DNA from: Billgrantia pellis
GTDB lineage: Bacteria > Pseudomonadota > Gammaproteobacteria > Pseudomonadales > Halomonadaceae
NCBI RefSeq assembly: GCF_008297955.1
Contig: NZ_VTPY01000001.1
Span: 62,001-126,000 of the forward strand
Length of the DNA stretch: 64,000 nt
Direction: 5' to 3'
In this document: in pieces, positions 34,716-45,336 of the stretch
Numbering within the stretch: the first letter of the stretch is position 1
How the letters are laid out: the number at the start of each line of letters is the position of its first letter
Translations under genes and position numbers: made by a program
The notes under the pieces: model-generated
Told to the model about the DNA's origin: nothing
What the model saw: the letters and a program-made list of their open reading frames with translations, nothing else
Database searches by the model: none

Positions 34716-36683
34716 ATGGCCGATCACACACTGATGTTCATCGTACTGGGCCTGACGCTGGCGGCTTTCGTCTGGGGGCGGTTTCGCTTCGATCTGGTGG
34801 CGCTCGGCGCGCTGCTGGCGTCGATCATGCTGGGGCTGGTGCCAGGCGACGAGGCCTTCTTCGGCTTCGGTCACCCGGCGGTGGTCACGGTGGCGGCAGT
34901 ACTGGTACTCAGTCGCGGCTTCGAGCGCTCCGGTGTCGTCGACGTCATCGCCGAACAGGTGCTGAGAGTGGGCGATCGGCTCCTCCTGCAGCTGGTAGCG
35001 CTGACCGGCACCGTGGTGGTGTTGTCTGGCTTCATGAATAACGTCGGTGCCCTGGCGCTGCTGCTGCCGGTCGCCATGCGTCTGGCCCGAGAGCACGATG
35101 CCTCGCCCTCTCTGTTGCTCATGCCGTTGGCTTTCGGTTCGCTGCTCGGCGGACTGATGACATTGATCGGCACGCCGCCCAATATCATCATTTCCAGCTA
35201 TCGCGGCAGCCTGGCCGACGACAACTTCGGCATGTTCGCCTTCTTCCCGGTAGGTGCCGCCGTGGCCCTGGCGGGGCTCGTCTTCATCGTGCTGTTTGGC
35301 TGGCGCCTGGTGCCGAAACGTGCGGATAAGGCCTCCACCGCGGAAATGTTCGATACCGCCAATTACTTGGTCGAGATGCGAGTCGGCGAGGATTCCAAGG
35401 CAGTGGGTTGGACACTGCGCGAGTTGCAGCGGGAGCTGGAGGAGACCGTGCCGGTGCTGGCCGTGGTACGCGGTGAGCAGCGCCGTGCCGGCCACGCCTT
35501 TCTCGGTGTGCTCAAGGAGGATGACGTTCTGTTGGTCGAGGCCGGTCCCGAGGAAATGAAGCTGCTCGAGGACAAGGCGGGGCTCTACCTGGGAGTCGGA
35601 CCGAAGGAGCAGGAAGACCAGGAGAACGAGGCCCAGGCGGACAAACCTTCACCGGATGCCATCCATGGCGCCAACGAGGCCGAGAACGATGAGCCGGTGG
35701 CGTGCGGGAATGACGGAGCGCTACCCGAAGCGAACTCATCGAAGCAGGGCAACGTGGCGGAGCAGAGCAGGAACAAGGGGAGGGACAGCCGCAAGAAGGA
35801 GGCCACCAGGAGAGCGGCCGATACCGAGGGCCTGGAACTGATCGAGGCCGTGGTGCGCAACGATTCCATGATGATCAATCGCACCGTGACCCAACTGCGC
35901 CTACAGAACCAGTATGGTCTGCACCTGGTGGCCGTGGCGCGCGATGGCGGGCGGCTCAAGCAACGCCTGCGCGATATCCGCTTTCGTCCCGGTGACGTAC
36001 TGCTGCTGCAGGGTGGCGAGAGCAACCTCAGCGAGAGCCTGGCCACGTTGGGCTGTCTGCCGCTGGCGCGGCGCAACCTGCCCATGGGGCAGCCGCGAAT
36101 GCTGCTGGTGTCGATCGCCGTCTTTGCCGTGGCCATACTCGCCATGCTGTTGGATCTGCTGCCCGCCGCGGTGGCGCTCACCGCGGCGGCCCTGGTCTCG
36201 CTGCTGGTCGGAGTGCTGCCATTGCGCGAGGCCTACCAGGCCATCGACGGTCCCGTCATCGTGCTGCTCGGTGCCATGATCCCGGTGGGCCAGGCGCTGG
36301 AGACCAGCGGTGGCGCGGCGCTGTTGGCCGACAGCCTGCTGGCGGCCGGCGAGCACTGGCCGATAGTGGTGCTGCTGGTCGGCCTGTTTGCGATATCGAT
36401 GCTGCTCTCCAACGTGATCAACAACGCCGCGGCGGCCCTGCTGATGGCCCCCATCGCCGCCAGCCTGGCGGAGGGCTTCGATGCCTCGGTCGATCCCTTC
36501 CTGATGGTGGTGGCGGTGAGTGCCTCCTGCGCTTTTCTGACACCGATAGGCCATCAGTCCAACACGCTGGTAATGGGGCCGGGCGGTTACCGTTTCGGCG
36601 ACTACTGGAAGCTTGGCCTGCCGTTGTCATTGCTGGTCATGGCGGTGGGGCTACCGATGATATTGCTGGTGTGGCCGCTCTGA
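34716..36683 (+). CDS. SLC13-family permease with two RCK_C domains
   Basis: A 655-residue inner-membrane transporter of the CitM/DASS superfamily (SLC13). Two membrane halves, each with a hairpin motif (SGFMNNVGALALLLPVAMRL, and LLSNVINNAAAALLMAPIAAS), flank a cytosolic middle with two TrkA-C-like domains (residues ~225-295 and ~372-445). Between these lies an unusual hydrophilic, low-complexity stretch (residues ~296-370) rich in Glu, Asn, Lys and Gln. Substrate unknown: anions such as dicarboxylates or sulfate are typical. The ATG at 34716 begins the first helix. Confidence 0.85.
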   Translation: MADHTLMFIVLGLTLAAFVWGRFRFDLVALGALLASIMLGLVPGDEAFFGFGHPAVVTVAAVLVLSRGFERSGVVDVIAEQVLRVGDRLLLQLVALTGTVVVLSGFMNNVGALALLLPVAMRLAREHDASPSLLLMPLAFGSLLGGLMTLIGTPPNIIISSYRGSLADDNFGMFAFFPVGAAVALAGLVFIVLFGWRLVPKRADKASTAEMFDTANYLVEMRVGEDSKAVGWTLRELQRELEETVPVLAVVRGEQRRAGHAFLGVLKEDDVLLVEAGPEEMKLLEDKAGLYLGVGPKEQEDQENEAQADKPSPDAIHGANEAENDEPVACGNDGALPEANSSKQGNVAEQSRNKGRDSRKKEATRRAADTEGLELIEAVVRNDSMMINRTVTQLRLQNQYGLHLVAVARDGGRLKQRLRDIRFRPGDVLLLQGGESNLSESLATLGCLPLARRNLPMGQPRMLLVSIAVFAVAILAMLLDLLPAAVALTAAALVSLLVGVLPLREAYQAIDGPVIVLLGAMIPVGQALETSGGAALLADSLLAAGEHWPIVVLLVGLFAISMLLSNVINNAAAALLMAPIAASLAEGFDASVDPFLMVVAVSASCAFLTPIGHQSNTLVMGPGGYRFGDYWKLGLPLSLLVMAVGLPMILLVWPL

Positions 36684-36704
36684 CATCCAGGGCAAGACGC
36701 AACG

Positions 36705-36733
36705 AAAAAACCGGCCAGCTGGCCGGGTTTTTT
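36705..36733. terminator. Bidirectional intrinsic terminator
   Basis: A-run, CCGGCC (36711-36716), loop AGCT, GGCCGG (36721-36726), then a T-run. It can end the permease transcript rightward and the fadE transcript leftward. Confidence 0.92.
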
Positions 36734-36749
36734 CCATGCGAACCGGAGC

Positions 36750-39197
36750 TCACGCTGCGTCGTGACGCAACACTTTCGACTTGTCCATGGCGAAGGCGTC
36801 GTACTCGAAGTCGTCGACGCTGAGCAGTTCGAGCACCTCGGCCTCGAAGCGGCGCATGAACTCGGCATCCTCCTCGCTGACCAGGCCTTTTTCCAGTGCG
36901 GCTTCCAGGCGTACTTCGGGATGCAGCGCCTGCCTGGGCAGCTCGCCCTTGGCATAGGCCTTGTTGACTGTGCGATAGAGCGCTTCGGCGCGGTCGTACT
37001 CGGTCAGCAGAGCGTTATAGCGGGCCAGCGGGTTGTCCTGGGCGCCGTCGTTGGCGGTCCAGGCACCGTCCAGAAGCTTGGTGCGCAGCGCGGTATCGCG
37101 CGACACGGCTTGGGCGATTTCGCGAGTCAGGCGGTCGGCGGGGCGCTTCCAGCGCCGGCCCAGCGGCATTACCACGGCTCGCAGAACGCCGGCGAGCGCT
37201 CGGTTGGGCAGGTTGTCGAACAGCTCGTCGAAGGCTTGCTCGGCGCGCTGCAGCAAGTGGGTACAGCTGTAGTGCAGCAGGGCCGCTTCGCCCTCGACCC
37301 TGTCGCCTTCCTGCCACTCCTTGAGCACCATCGAGGCCAGATAGAGGTTGGAGAGCACGTCGCCCAGGCGCGCCGAGATCATCTCGCGCTGCTTGAGCGA
37401 CGCCCCGAGGCTGGCCATGGCGGCGTCGGCACACAAGCTGAAGCCGGCCGACAGGCGCGATATGTCGCGGGCGTAGGGGGCCGCTATCGCGTCGAAGGGC
37501 ACGCTCGGCTTGCCAATGCCGAGTCCCATGGTGAAGGCGCGCGCGGCGTTGCCGCAGATCAGCGCGGCGTGGCCGAAGAAGGCGTGATCGAAGGCCTTGA
37601 GATCGTTGTTGTCCGAAGCGGCCAGCTCCTTCAAAACGAACGGGTGGCAGCGGATGGCGCCCTGACCGAAGATCATCAGGTTGCGGGTCATGATGTTGGC
37701 ACCCTCGACCGTGATCGCCACCGGATTGGCGCTGTAGCCGATGCCCAGGTAGTTGCGCGGCCCCAGGGTCACCGCCTTGCCGCCGTGGATGTCCATGCCG
37801 TCGGAGAGCACGATGCGCTGGAACTCGGTGAGCTGGCTCTTGAGGATCGCCGAGGGTACCGCCGGCTTCTCGCCGCGATCGATGGTATTGGCGGTCTGGT
37901 AGACCGCCGCCTTGGCGATGTAGCCCAGCGCCGCCATGCGTGCCAGGGGCTCCTGGACACCCTCCATTTCCGCGACCGGCACGTTGAACTGCCGGCGGAT
38001 ACGAGCGAAGCCGCCGGTCCAGCCCAGCGCATAGCGCGAGGTTCCGCTGGCACCCGAGGGCAGGGTGATGCAGCGGCCGATGGAGAGACACTCCACCAGC
38101 ATGCGCCAGCCCTGGCCGATCATCTCGGTGCCGCCGATGATGGTATCCAGCGGCACGAAGACGTCCTTGCCACGGATCGGACCATTGAGGAAAGGGCTGC
38201 CAATAGGGTGATGGCGGCGGCCGATCTCCATGCCCTGGGTATGGCGGGGTACCAGTGCCAGGGTGATGCCGCGATCCTCCTCCTCGCCCAGCAGGCGGTC
38301 GGGGTCGAACAGGCGGAAGGCCAGCCCCACTACCGTGGCGATGGGAGCCAGGGTGATCCAGCGCTTCTCGAAATTGAGGCGCAGACCGAGCACCTCCTCG
38401 CCGTCGATCATCTGCTTGCACACCACACCGGTATCCGGCAGCGAGGTGGCGTCGGAGCCCGCGCGCGGGCCGGTAAGGCCGAAGCAGGGAATTTCGCGGC
38501 CATCGGCCAGGCGCGGCAGATAATGGTCCTTTTGCGCCTGGGTACCATACTTGAGCAGCAGCTCGCCCGGGCCCAGGGAGTTGGGCACGCCTACGGTGAC
38601 CATCAGCATCTCGCTGATCGATAGCTTTTGCAGCACTAGCGACTGGGCCTTGGCCGAGAAGCCCAGGCCGCCGTACTCCTGGGGAATGATCATGCCGAAG
38701 AAGCCTTCCTTCTTCAGGTACTGCCACAGCTCCTCGGGCAGGTCGGCGCGCTCCTTGGCAATCTCCCAGGCGTTGCACATGCCTGCCGCCACCGAGCATT
38801 GGTGATCGAGAAAGGCGCGCTCCTCGTCGCTCAGGCCGTCGTCGTGATAGGCGAGCAGTCGGCTCCAGTCCGGTCGGCCGGAGAACAGGTCACCGTCCCA
38901 GGCTACGGTACCGGCTTCCAGGGCAGTGCGCTCGGTGTCGGATACCTTGGGTGAGACGCGCTTGAACATGGCGAACAGGCGCGGCGTGAGCCAGCGGATA
39001 CGCAGGGTCGGCAGCCCTGCCGCAGCCACCGCCGCCGCACCGATCCACAGCAGCAGCCCGAGCACGGGGGAGCCCAGCAGCAAACCCACCAGGCCAAGCC
39101 CGCCGAGCATGACCAGCGCCGGTACGGCACCGGCCTCGCGTCGCATTATCGCCAGCAGGCCGATGACCGTGAGGATGAGCAGAATCAGGGTGAGCAT
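36750..39197 (-). CDS. fadE: Acyl-CoA dehydrogenase
   Basis: An 815-residue FadE-type enzyme that introduces the first double bond in fatty acyl-CoA beta-oxidation. The N-terminus has two to three hydrophobic segments (residues ~2-55), typical of membrane-associated FadE. The central acyl-CoA dehydrogenase domain includes CFGLTGPRAGSDA, RWITLAPIATVVGLAFRL and GADIMTRNL-like GANIMTRNLMIFGQGAIRCHP; the long C-terminal extension is also present. The ATG at 39197 gives the family length; a frame extension to 39395 lacks homology. Confidence 0.94.
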   Translation of the reverse strand: MLTLILLILTVIGLLAIMRREAGAVPALVMLGGLGLVGLLLGSPVLGLLLWIGAAAVAAAGLPTLRIRWLTPRLFAMFKRVSPKVSDTERTALEAGTVAWDGDLFSGRPDWSRLLAYHDDGLSDEERAFLDHQCSVAAGMCNAWEIAKERADLPEELWQYLKKEGFFGMIIPQEYGGLGFSAKAQSLVLQKLSISEMLMVTVGVPNSLGPGELLLKYGTQAQKDHYLPRLADGREIPCFGLTGPRAGSDATSLPDTGVVCKQMIDGEEVLGLRLNFEKRWITLAPIATVVGLAFRLFDPDRLLGEEEDRGITLALVPRHTQGMEIGRRHHPIGSPFLNGPIRGKDVFVPLDTIIGGTEMIGQGWRMLVECLSIGRCITLPSGASGTSRYALGWTGGFARIRRQFNVPVAEMEGVQEPLARMAALGYIAKAAVYQTANTIDRGEKPAVPSAILKSQLTEFQRIVLSDGMDIHGGKAVTLGPRNYLGIGYSANPVAITVEGANIMTRNLMIFGQGAIRCHPFVLKELAASDNNDLKAFDHAFFGHAALICGNAARAFTMGLGIGKPSVPFDAIAAPYARDISRLSAGFSLCADAAMASLGASLKQREMISARLGDVLSNLYLASMVLKEWQEGDRVEGEAALLHYSCTHLLQRAEQAFDELFDNLPNRALAGVLRAVVMPLGRRWKRPADRLTREIAQAVSRDTALRTKLLDGAWTANDGAQDNPLARYNALLTEYDRAEALYRTVNKAYAKGELPRQALHPEVRLEAALEKGLVSEEDAEFMRRFEAEVLELLSVDDFEYDAFAMDKSKVLRHDAA

Positions 39198-39304
39198 GCC
39201 TTGTCTCCGTTTGCACCAAGCGTTTCGAACGGTTGTTTGAATCAACAGCCTAGCCCATCTGGCCATGACTGGCCAGCCCTTGCAGGCGGGCGGACTGAAG
39301 CAAA

Positions 39305-39324
39305 CGCCCCGCCGAGGCGGGGCG
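39305..39324 (-). terminator. Probable terminator of the bet operon
   Basis: CGCCCCGC (39305-39312) pairs with GCGGGGCG (39317-39324). On the minus strand it is followed by TTTGC, a short T-stretch, 43 bases beyond the betA stop. Confidence 0.6.
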
Positions 39325-39366
39325 CTGCGACGAGGCGAATATCGATCAGGCCAGGCGGCGCTGCGG

Positions 39367-41037
39367 CTAACGCCGGGCAGGCTCGTTCCCCGCAACGTAG
39401 TAGGCTACGTCGGCGGGAGGCAGGGACTCACGACCGCGAATGCGGTCGGCAAGCTTCTCGGCCAGCATGATGGTCGGCGCGTTGAGGTTGCCGGTGGGAA
39501 TCACGGGGAACAGCGAAGCGTCGACCACGCGCAGTCCCTCCAGGCCGTGCACCCTGCCTTCGCCGTCGACCACCGCCATGTCGTCCTCACCCATTCGACA
39601 GCTACCGCAGGGATGGTACGCCGTCTCGGCGTGCTCTCTGACGAAGGCGTCGAGCTCGGCGTCGGACCCTACCTCGGGCCCCGGCGAGAGCTCGCGACCA
39701 CGGTAGGCGTCCATCGCCGGCTGGGCGATGATCTCGCGAGTCAGACGAATGGCGTCGCGGAACTCCTGCCAGTCCTTGTCGGTGGACATGTAGTTGAACA
39801 GGATGCTCGGCGCCGCGGCCGGGTCGCGGGAAGTGAGGCGGATGCGCCCGCGGCTTTCGGAGCGCATCGAGCCCACGTGGGCCTGGAAGCCGTGCGCCTG
39901 CACCGCGCTCTTGCCGTTGTAGCTGATGGCGATGGGCAGGAAGTGGTACTGCAGGTTGGGCCAGGGTTCCTCGTCGTTGGTGCGAATGAAGGCGCATGAC
40001 TCGAACTGGTTGCTGGCACCGATCCCGGTGCCGCGAAATAGCCACTCGGCGCCGATCTTTGGCTGGTTGAACCACTTCAGCGCCGGGTAGAGAGTGATCG
40101 GCTGCTTGCATTCGTACTGGATGTACATCTCCAGATGGTCCTGCAGATTCTCGCCGACCCCGGGCAAGTCGTGGACGATGGGAACATCGTATTCGCGCAG
40201 GTGGTCAGGGTTGCCCACCCCCGAGCGCAGCAGGATCTGCGGCGAGGCGATGGCTCCGGCGCACAGCAGGACCTCACGGCGCGCACGAACCCGCTGCGTC
40301 CGGCCGCGGCGCAGATAACGCACGCCGATGGCACGCTGGCCTTCGAACTCCACGACGTCCGTGGTGGCATGGGTCTCGATGGTCAAGTTGTCGCGCTGCT
40401 TCGCCTGGTCGAGGTAGCCGCGCGCGGTGGAGGCACGCCGCCCTTTGGGCGTGACGAAACGATCCATGGGACCGAAGCCCTCCTGACGGTAGCCGTTGAC
40501 GTCCTCGGTCTCGGCGTAGCCGGCCTGCACCCCTGCGTCGACGAAGGCGCGGTAGAGCGGGTTGTTGCCCGGCTTTGGCGTGGTCACGCTGACCGGACCG
40601 TCGTCGCCATGGTAGGCGTCGGGGCCGATATCGCGGCATTCGGACTTCTTGAAATAAGGCAGGCAGTCGACGTAGCGCCAGTCCGAGAGGCCGGCCATAC
40701 TGGCCCAGTTGTCGTAATCCAGCGCATTGCCGCGGATATAGCACATGCCGTTGATCAGCGACGAGCCGCCGAGCCCCTTGCCGCGGCCGCATTCCATGCG
40801 GCGGCCGTTCATGTGCGGCTCGGGGTCGGTCTCGAAGGCCCAGTTGTAGCGCTTGCCCTGCAGTGGATAGGCCAGGGCGGCGGGCATCTGGGTGCGGAAG
40901 TCGAAGCGGTAGTCGGGGCCGCCTGCCTCGAGCAGCAGCACGCTGACCGACGAATCCTCGGTGAGGCGGGTAGCCAGCACGTTGCCGGCGGAACCGGCAC
41001 CGATGATGACGTAGTCGAATTCACGAATCTGGGACAT
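39367..41037 (-). CDS. betA: Choline dehydrogenase
   Basis: A 556-residue GMC-family flavoenzyme that oxidises choline to betaine aldehyde, feeding electrons to the membrane chain. FAD motif GAGSAGN near residue 13; GMC signatures [20 protein letters not shown] near residue 84 and [15 protein letters not shown] near residue 256; the catalytic His region is near HPCGSCRMG at residue 467. It is the last gene of betI-betB-betA and lets the cell make the compatible solute glycine betaine, as expected for a halophile. Confidence 0.95.
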   Translation of the reverse strand: MSQIREFDYVIIGAGSAGNVLATRLTEDSSVSVLLLEAGGPDYRFDFRTQMPAALAYPLQGKRYNWAFETDPEPHMNGRRMECGRGKGLGGSSLINGMCYIRGNALDYDNWASMAGLSDWRYVDCLPYFKKSECRDIGPDAYHGDDGPVSVTTPKPGNNPLYRAFVDAGVQAGYAETEDVNGYRQEGFGPMDRFVTPKGRRASTARGYLDQAKQRDNLTIETHATTDVVEFEGQRAIGVRYLRRGRTQRVRARREVLLCAGAIASPQILLRSGVGNPDHLREYDVPIVHDLPGVGENLQDHLEMYIQYECKQPITLYPALKWFNQPKIGAEWLFRGTGIGASNQFESCAFIRTNDEEPWPNLQYHFLPIAISYNGKSAVQAHGFQAHVGSMRSESRGRIRLTSRDPAAAPSILFNYMSTDKDWQEFRDAIRLTREIIAQPAMDAYRGRELSPGPEVGSDAELDAFVREHAETAYHPCGSCRMGEDDMAVVDGEGRVHGLEGLRVVDASLFPVIPTGNLNAPTIMLAEKLADRIRGRESLPPADVAYYVAGNEPARR

Positions 41038-41152
41038 AACGATTTCCCCAAAGCTGAAACGGAGGTGGGGCTTCGGACTGGCGCCGCCTAGCCCACGGCG
41101 AATCCGTGGACAGGTCTACGAGGGGACGCTGTGAATCCCTCCCTGGACGCTA

Positions 41153-41174
41153 CCGATGCCATTCATGGCATCGG
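41153..41174 (-). other. Hairpin between betB and betA
   Basis: CCGATGCC (41153-41160) pairs with GGCATCGG (41167-41174) around ATTCAT, inside the 219-base betB-betA gap. No T-run follows on the minus strand, so it may adjust the betB:betA mRNA ratio by processing or stability. Confidence 0.5.
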
Positions 41175-41256
41175 CCCCCCTTTACGACCTGCCCCCGGCG
41201 CCGCTCATCTTGCTGACCGCAGCACATCTCACTGTCCGTTGCTCATGGTCCGTGGC

Positions 41257-42722
<1,466 letters not shown>

Positions 42723-42726
<4 letters not shown>

Positions 42727-43343
42727 ACGAACTCCTCGGGAAAAGCCTGCGTTGTGTCATGGGCGGCCAGCAGTTGGTCCAGGTAGGCTTGCGCCAAGCG
42801 ACGTGCGCGTTCGGTGTCCAGGCCCTCCGGTGTCAGCGTCCCGCGCAGCCACAAGCCGTCGATCATGGCCGCCAGCCCTCGGGCAGCGTCACGCGCTTTT
42901 TCCCGCGGCATTAGGCGATGGAACTGACTGCAGAGATTGGAGTAGAGCCGTCGGTCATTGACCTGCTGTAGTCGCTGCAGCTGAGGCTTGTGCATGCTGC
43001 TGGACCAGAACGCGAGCCAGGTCTTGGCCGCCGGGCCCGAGACCTGGCTGCGATCGAAGTTGCCGTCGATGATGGCCTGCAGGTGTTCACGGGGAGAACC
43101 GCTGCCCAAGGCGCGGCGGCGCGCCGCCACCGCCTCGCCCAGATCGCTGAGGATCTGGCGCATGGTGGCCTCGAGCAGGCCATCCTTGCCGCCGAAGTAG
43201 TGGCTGATGATCCCGGCGGAGACGCCGGCGTGACGGGCAATTCGCATCACCGTGGCATCGGCGAGGCCGACCTCGTCGATGGCCTTCATCGTGGCCTGAA
43301 TAAGCTGGTGGCGACGAATCGGCTCCATTCCTATCTTGGGCAC
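42723..43343 (-). CDS. betI: Choline-responsive transcriptional repressor
   Basis: A 206-residue TetR-family repressor. The N-terminal HTH (residues ~20-55, with [32 protein letters not shown]) is the BetI type; the C-terminal helical domain senses choline. It represses betIBA until choline appears. The start at 43343 ([11 protein letters not shown]) matches the family N-terminus. A perfect palindromic operator lies 67 bases upstream. Confidence 0.94.
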
Positions 43344-43409
43344 CGCTTGACTCCTGTGATACTTGGCGCTGCCGGCTTGAGCGCAGTGTTCTCAGCATGA
43401 CATTTTTTT

Positions 43410-43423
43410 ATTGAACGTTCAAT
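43410..43423. promoter_or_regulatory. BetI operator palindrome
   Basis: ATTGAACGTTCAAT is a perfect 14-base palindrome, 67 bases before the betI start and next to a T7 stretch. It matches the core of the BetI-type operator found in gammaproteobacterial bet promoters. No choline transporter gene is linked, so control acts on betIBA. Confidence 0.85.
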
Positions 43424-43450
43424 CAAGAAAGGCGCCGGTGCCATCCCGGC

Positions 43451-43479
43451 TTGCCAGGGGGAGGGGGTTCATGCATAAT
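43451..43479 (+). promoter_or_regulatory. Promoter of tRNA-Met
   Basis: TTGCCA (43451-43456), 17-base spacer, CATAAT (43474-43479), 53 bases before the tRNA-Met 5' end. Confidence 0.55.
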
Positions 43480-43531
43480 TCTGCCGCGTCGGCCGGCCCC
43501 GGGTGGCCGACGCTAACGAATTGGTGCGTAT

Positions 43532-43608
43532 GGCTACGTAGCTCAGCCGGTTAGAGCACATCACTCATAATGATGGGGTCCCCTGTTCGAATCAGGGCGT
43601 AGCCACCA
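43532..43608 (+). tRNA. tRNA-Met(CAT), elongator
   Basis: A 77-base cloverleaf from GGCTACG to CGTAGCCACCA with the CCA encoded. The anticodon CAT lies in ACTCATAAT, the T-loop is TTCGAAT. The acceptor stem pairs fully (GGCTACG/CGTAGCC), so it is the elongator rather than the initiator, whose first pair is mismatched. A second near-identical copy lies inverted at 50837-50913. Confidence 0.95.
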
Positions 43609-43618
43609 GCTTTACCGA

Positions 43619-43653
43619 GACGCCCGTGCAGCGATGTTGCACGGGCGTCTTGT
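43619..43653 (+). terminator. Intrinsic terminator after tRNA-Met
   Basis: GACGCCCGTGCA (43619-43630) pairs with TGCACGGGCGTC (43638-43649), loop GCGATGT, then TTGTCTT. A 12-bp stem only 10 bases after the tRNA. Confidence 0.88.
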
Positions 43654-43678
43654 CTTCCGATGGCGGCGGAATCCGCCC

Positions 43679-43706
43679 TTGACCTTGCGTAAGCGATCCG
43701 TATACT
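43679..43706 (+). promoter_or_regulatory. Promoter of the tRNA-Asn cluster
   Basis: TTGACC (43679-43684), 16-base spacer, TATACT (43701-43706), 21 bases before the first tRNA-Asn. Confidence 0.65.
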
Positions 43707-43727
43707 ACGCACCGTGTTCAGGGCCAT

Positions 43728-43803
43728 TCCCCGATAGCTCAGTTGGTAGAGCAAATGACTGTTAATCATTGGGTCGCAGGTTCGAGTCCTGCTCGGGGAG
43801 CCA
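43728..43803 (+). tRNA. tRNA-Asn(GTT), copy 1
   Basis: 76 bases, TCCCCGA to TCGGGGA plus GCCA. Anticodon GTT in ACTGTTAATC; T-loop TTCGAGT. The acceptor stem is TCCCCGA/TCGGGGA. Confidence 0.95.
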
Positions 43804-43834
43804 ATGAACACAAGCTGACCGTGACGTTCGTCAT

Positions 43835-43910
<76 letters not shown>

Positions 43911-43931
43911 TCAGCTTTCTGTCGTAATCGT

Positions 43932-44007
<76 letters not shown>

Positions 44008-44266
44008 TCTCCTGTCCGGGCTCATGGTGCCGGCCGGCGCGGGCGCGCACGACTCCTGATTCTCCTCGTTTCCGGCAGGCGCGAATTTTGTCGACGCCCT
44101 CTCGGCGCTTGTTGCTCGGCGTAGCCGGACGGCACCGTCACCAGCGGTGCAGAGCGGATGCTTGGTTCCAGGGCACAAGTAGTCTTTGCCATAGAGCTCG
44201 CGTATAACGAAAGGAGATCTCCACCTCGGTGGAAAAGGAGCGGATCGAACCAGGGGGCGGTAAAGA
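44008..44266. other. Intergenic region before the antiporter gene
   Basis: 259 bases without a gene. A small hairpin TCCACC/GGTGGA sits at 44219-44232, just before the AAAGGAGCGG purine tract. I see no metal-responsive riboswitch motif and no clear tRNA-cluster terminator. Confidence 0.4.
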
Positions 44267-45325
44267 ATGACGGTCTATCTCATGGGCCTGGTCGGGTTGG
44301 CACTGCTCATCGCCGGTGCTGAGGGGCTGGTGAAGGGCGCCTCGCGTCTGGCGGGTCGGTTGGGAATCTCGTCGTTGATCATTGGCCTGACCGTGGTGGC
44401 CTTCGGGACCAGTTCGCCCGAACTCACGGTCAGTCTTCAGGCGGCTCTCGACGACCAGGCAGGCATTGCCGTCGGTAACGTCGTGGGCAGCAATATCTTC
44501 AACGTGCTCTTCATTCTCGGCATCTCGGCGCTGATTGCTCCGCTGCGGGTGGCGCAACAGTTGGTCAGGTTCGACATTCCTCTCATGGTGCTGATTACGC
44601 TCATCGTGCTCGTGCTGGCATTCGACCGCCAGATCGGTAGGCTCGATGGGCTGGGGTTGGTGGTCGGGCTCGTCGTCTATACGGCGTTCCTGTTTCTTCA
44701 GGGGCGTCGGCAGAGCGCGGTCGGCGATTCCGTCGAAGCGCCGATCGCTGCCAGCCATTGGGGGATCGATCTGCTGCGGGTGGCGGGGGGGCTGGGCCTG
44801 ATGGTGGTGGGCTCGCGCTGGTTCGTCGACGGCGCGGTGGCGCTCGCCGCGCATCTCGGCGTGAGCGACCAGGTCATCGGACTGACCATCATCGCGGCCG
44901 GCACGTCGCTGCCCGAGGTACTGACCTCGATCATCGCCGTTCTGCGTGGCGAGCGCGATATCGCCGTGGGCAACGTGGTGGGCAGCAATATCTTCAATCT
45001 GCTCGGCGTTCTGGGGCTGACGGCGCTGCTGGCACCCTCGGCGATCGATGTGTCGGCGGCCATGGTGGCCTTCGACATGCCGGTCATGCTGGCCGTGGCG
45101 CTGGTCTGCCTGCCGATCTGCTTTACCGGGCGCACGATCAACCGCTGGGAGGGTGCGCTGCTGATAGGCTACTACGTGGCCTACACGCTCTATCTGGTCC
45201 TGGCCGCCACGCGGCATGATGCCCTGACCGGGTTCGCCGACGCCATGTTGTACGTCGTCATGCCGATCACCGCGCTGACGTTGGCCGTCTTTTCCTGGCG
45301 AGACTGGCGCAGCGAGCGGCGCTAA
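44267..45325 (+). CDS. Calcium/sodium antiporter, YrbG/CaCA family
   Basis: A 352-residue inner-membrane cation/Ca exchanger. Two inverted halves carry the alpha repeats GTSSPELTVS...GNVVGSNIFN and GTSLPEVLTS...GNVVGSNIFN, with the acidic transport residues present in both; about ten helices. It probably exports Ca2+ in exchange for Na+ or H+. The PhoD-like gene begins 12 bases after the stop, so the two are co-transcribed. Confidence 0.92.
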   Translation: MTVYLMGLVGLALLIAGAEGLVKGASRLAGRLGISSLIIGLTVVAFGTSSPELTVSLQAALDDQAGIAVGNVVGSNIFNVLFILGISALIAPLRVAQQLVRFDIPLMVLITLIVLVLAFDRQIGRLDGLGLVVGLVVYTAFLFLQGRRQSAVGDSVEAPIAASHWGIDLLRVAGGLGLMVVGSRWFVDGAVALAAHLGVSDQVIGLTIIAAGTSLPEVLTSIIAVLRGERDIAVGNVVGSNIFNLLGVLGLTALLAPSAIDVSAAMVAFDMPVMLAVALVCLPICFTGRTINRWEGALLIGYYVAYTLYLVLAATRHDALTGFADAMLYVVMPITALTLAVFSWRDWRSERR

Positions 45326-45336
45326 GCGAGGGGGTG

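Noticed and set aside
36762..38624. A 620-codon open frame on the plus strand
   Set aside because: It is the antisense shadow of fadE; the minus-strand frame has complete family motifs while this one has none.
39198..39395. A 66-residue N-terminal extension of fadE
   Set aside because: The start at 39197 gives the normal membrane-anchor N-terminus and family length; the extension covers the fadE upstream region.
44008..44266. A metal-responsive (yybP-ykoY type) riboswitch before the Ca antiporter
   Set aside because: Only a short 6-bp hairpin is visible; the conserved loop sequences of that class are absent.
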